A DNA stretch of 64,000 nucleotides, taken from assembly GCF_041296385.1 (NCBI RefSeq), contig NC_091015.1, positions 50,658,345 through 50,722,344 of the forward strand. The letters are read 5' to 3'. Made by a program: the position numbers and the translations under genes. The notes beneath the pieces were generated by a model. It was not told the DNA's origin, did not search any database, and worked only from the letters and a program-made list of their open reading frames with translations. The DNA is from Aphelocoma coerulescens (taxonomy: Eukaryota; Chordata; Aves; Passeriformes; Corvidae). Shown here one piece after another: positions 63,409 through 64,000 of this stretch; position 1 is the first letter of the stretch; every line of letters begins with the position of its first letter.

Positions 63409-64000
63409 CTCCATCACCTGTGCAAGACATCTGCCTTAGAAAACAGGATACCAAAGAGGAGCGTCCACTACTGAGGAGAGAGCCATGGGTATTTTGTTAC
63501 TAGCCTGGACAAGCTGGTAGCTTTGGAAGATCTACTTGAATGCCTAGGCAAAACAATGTTGTGAACCAAAGTTTTTTTGCTCCCCCCACCTCCCCCCACC
63601 CAAAGAAGTTTATAATGGAGAACCTGTTTGTTTCAGAGAAAGACAACTTCTGTCTCACAAGCTGGCCTGTGGCCATTTCCAGCTATTTACAATAAGTGCA
63701 TTTAGAACTCATTTGGACAGTCATTTGGTTCTCCTTTCCAAGGGATGGAAAAAATGCCTCTGATTTCCTCCACCTGTTTACACAAGGGAAATCCTGCAAA
63801 TTCCTACCTGATTCTGAACTTCCAAGGATTATATGTTTAACAAAGGAACAGTTACAAACTAATTTGTGCCTGGATAACCTGACCCAAGCCTTTGTTACCT
63901 CTTTCTATCATAACTGTGGACTGTTTCTAACATCAGCTCACCCGGCATCAAAAATTATGAACTGCAACTTGAATACATCACTGCAAACACTCCCTCCTAG
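63409..64000 (+). other. CMTM7: CMTM7 3'UTR (start)
   Basis: Non-coding sequence after the TGA to the window end. No AATAAA was found in these 592 bp, so the mRNA 3' end is expected beyond 64000. A C/A-rich tract lies near 63583-63601. Confidence 0.75.

Larger units (their letters stand above)
38531..64000 (+). other. CMTM7: CMTM7 gene locus (all coding exons; 3'UTR leaves the window)
   Basis: Five exons splice to a 176-residue protein, against 175 in human CMTM7 as I recall it. Landmarks shared with human: N-terminal MSHGA, LKVAQM at the end of exon 1, YSAYS and CDL in exon 2, SWPL at the end of exon 2, LHYLIGT and GLVAGA in exon 3, SYK(V/I)SC and TQST in exon 4. The product is a four-helix MARVEL membrane protein. 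In mammals CMTM7 acts at early endosomes with Rab5, promotes EGFR down-regulation and links surface IgM to BLNK signalling in B cells; this is inferred by orthology. Intron lengths are 20226, 2740, 1032 and 349 bp; the first three are phase 0 and the last splits a codon. Confidence 0.96.

Noticed and set aside
1..64000. CRISPR arrays, operons, phage or plasmid modules
   Set aside because: Spliced vertebrate genes and CR1/LTR repeats show nuclear bird DNA; no regularly spaced repeats or prokaryotic gene clusters are present.

Overview
This is vertebrate nuclear DNA, almost certainly from a bird. Reasons: a tandem CMTM8-CMTM7 pair with ordinary GT-AG introns, a CpG-island promoter, AT-rich introns, CR1 retrotransposon pieces with the avian CR1 tail, and one LTR resembling the avian ERVL-like LTRs. 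The sequence does not identify the species. Only about 1 kb of the 64 kb codes for protein.

Layout, all genes on the + strand. (1) Positions 1-34459 are the 3' part of CMTM8: most of its first intron (1-27175), then coding exons 2, 3 and 4 (27176-27349, 31212-31328, 33935-34018) and a short 3'UTR. Exon 1 lies before the window. (2) Positions 34460-37894 are an intergenic gap of about 3.4 kb with small repeats and inverted repeats. (3) Positions 37895-38960 are a CpG island holding the CMTM7 promoter, 5'UTR and exon 1 (ATG at 38531). (4) Positions 38693-58918 are the 20-kb first intron of CMTM7, containing the LTR/CR1 nest near 51 kb and a dead CR1 reverse-transcriptase fragment near 54 kb. 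(5) CMTM7 exons 2-5 follow at 58919-59092, 61833-61931, 62964-63045 and 63395-63408, and the 3'UTR runs off the window. All five CMTM7 coding exons are present and give a 176-residue protein.

Both genes encode four-helix MARVEL-domain membrane proteins of the chemokine-like factor superfamily. They share exon architecture: the first three introns are phase 0 and exon 2 is exactly 58 codons in both, as expected for an ancient tandem duplication. In human the same pair lies in the same order (from memory). CMTM8 is linked to EGFR endocytosis, and CMTM7 to early-endosome traffic and B-cell receptor function. Those roles come from mammals and are inferred here.

I did not find an undescribed biological system. 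The better leads are a compact CpG-rich patch deep in CMTM8 intron 1 (17640-18030), a CR1 nested in an LTR next to a perfect 44-bp duplication (50996-51747), several perfect hairpins, a CCCGT/CCCAT repeat just before the CMTM7 start codon, and a CMTM7 tail encoded by a 14-nt terminal coding segment. Repeat-family names come from memory of consensus sequences, not from a search.
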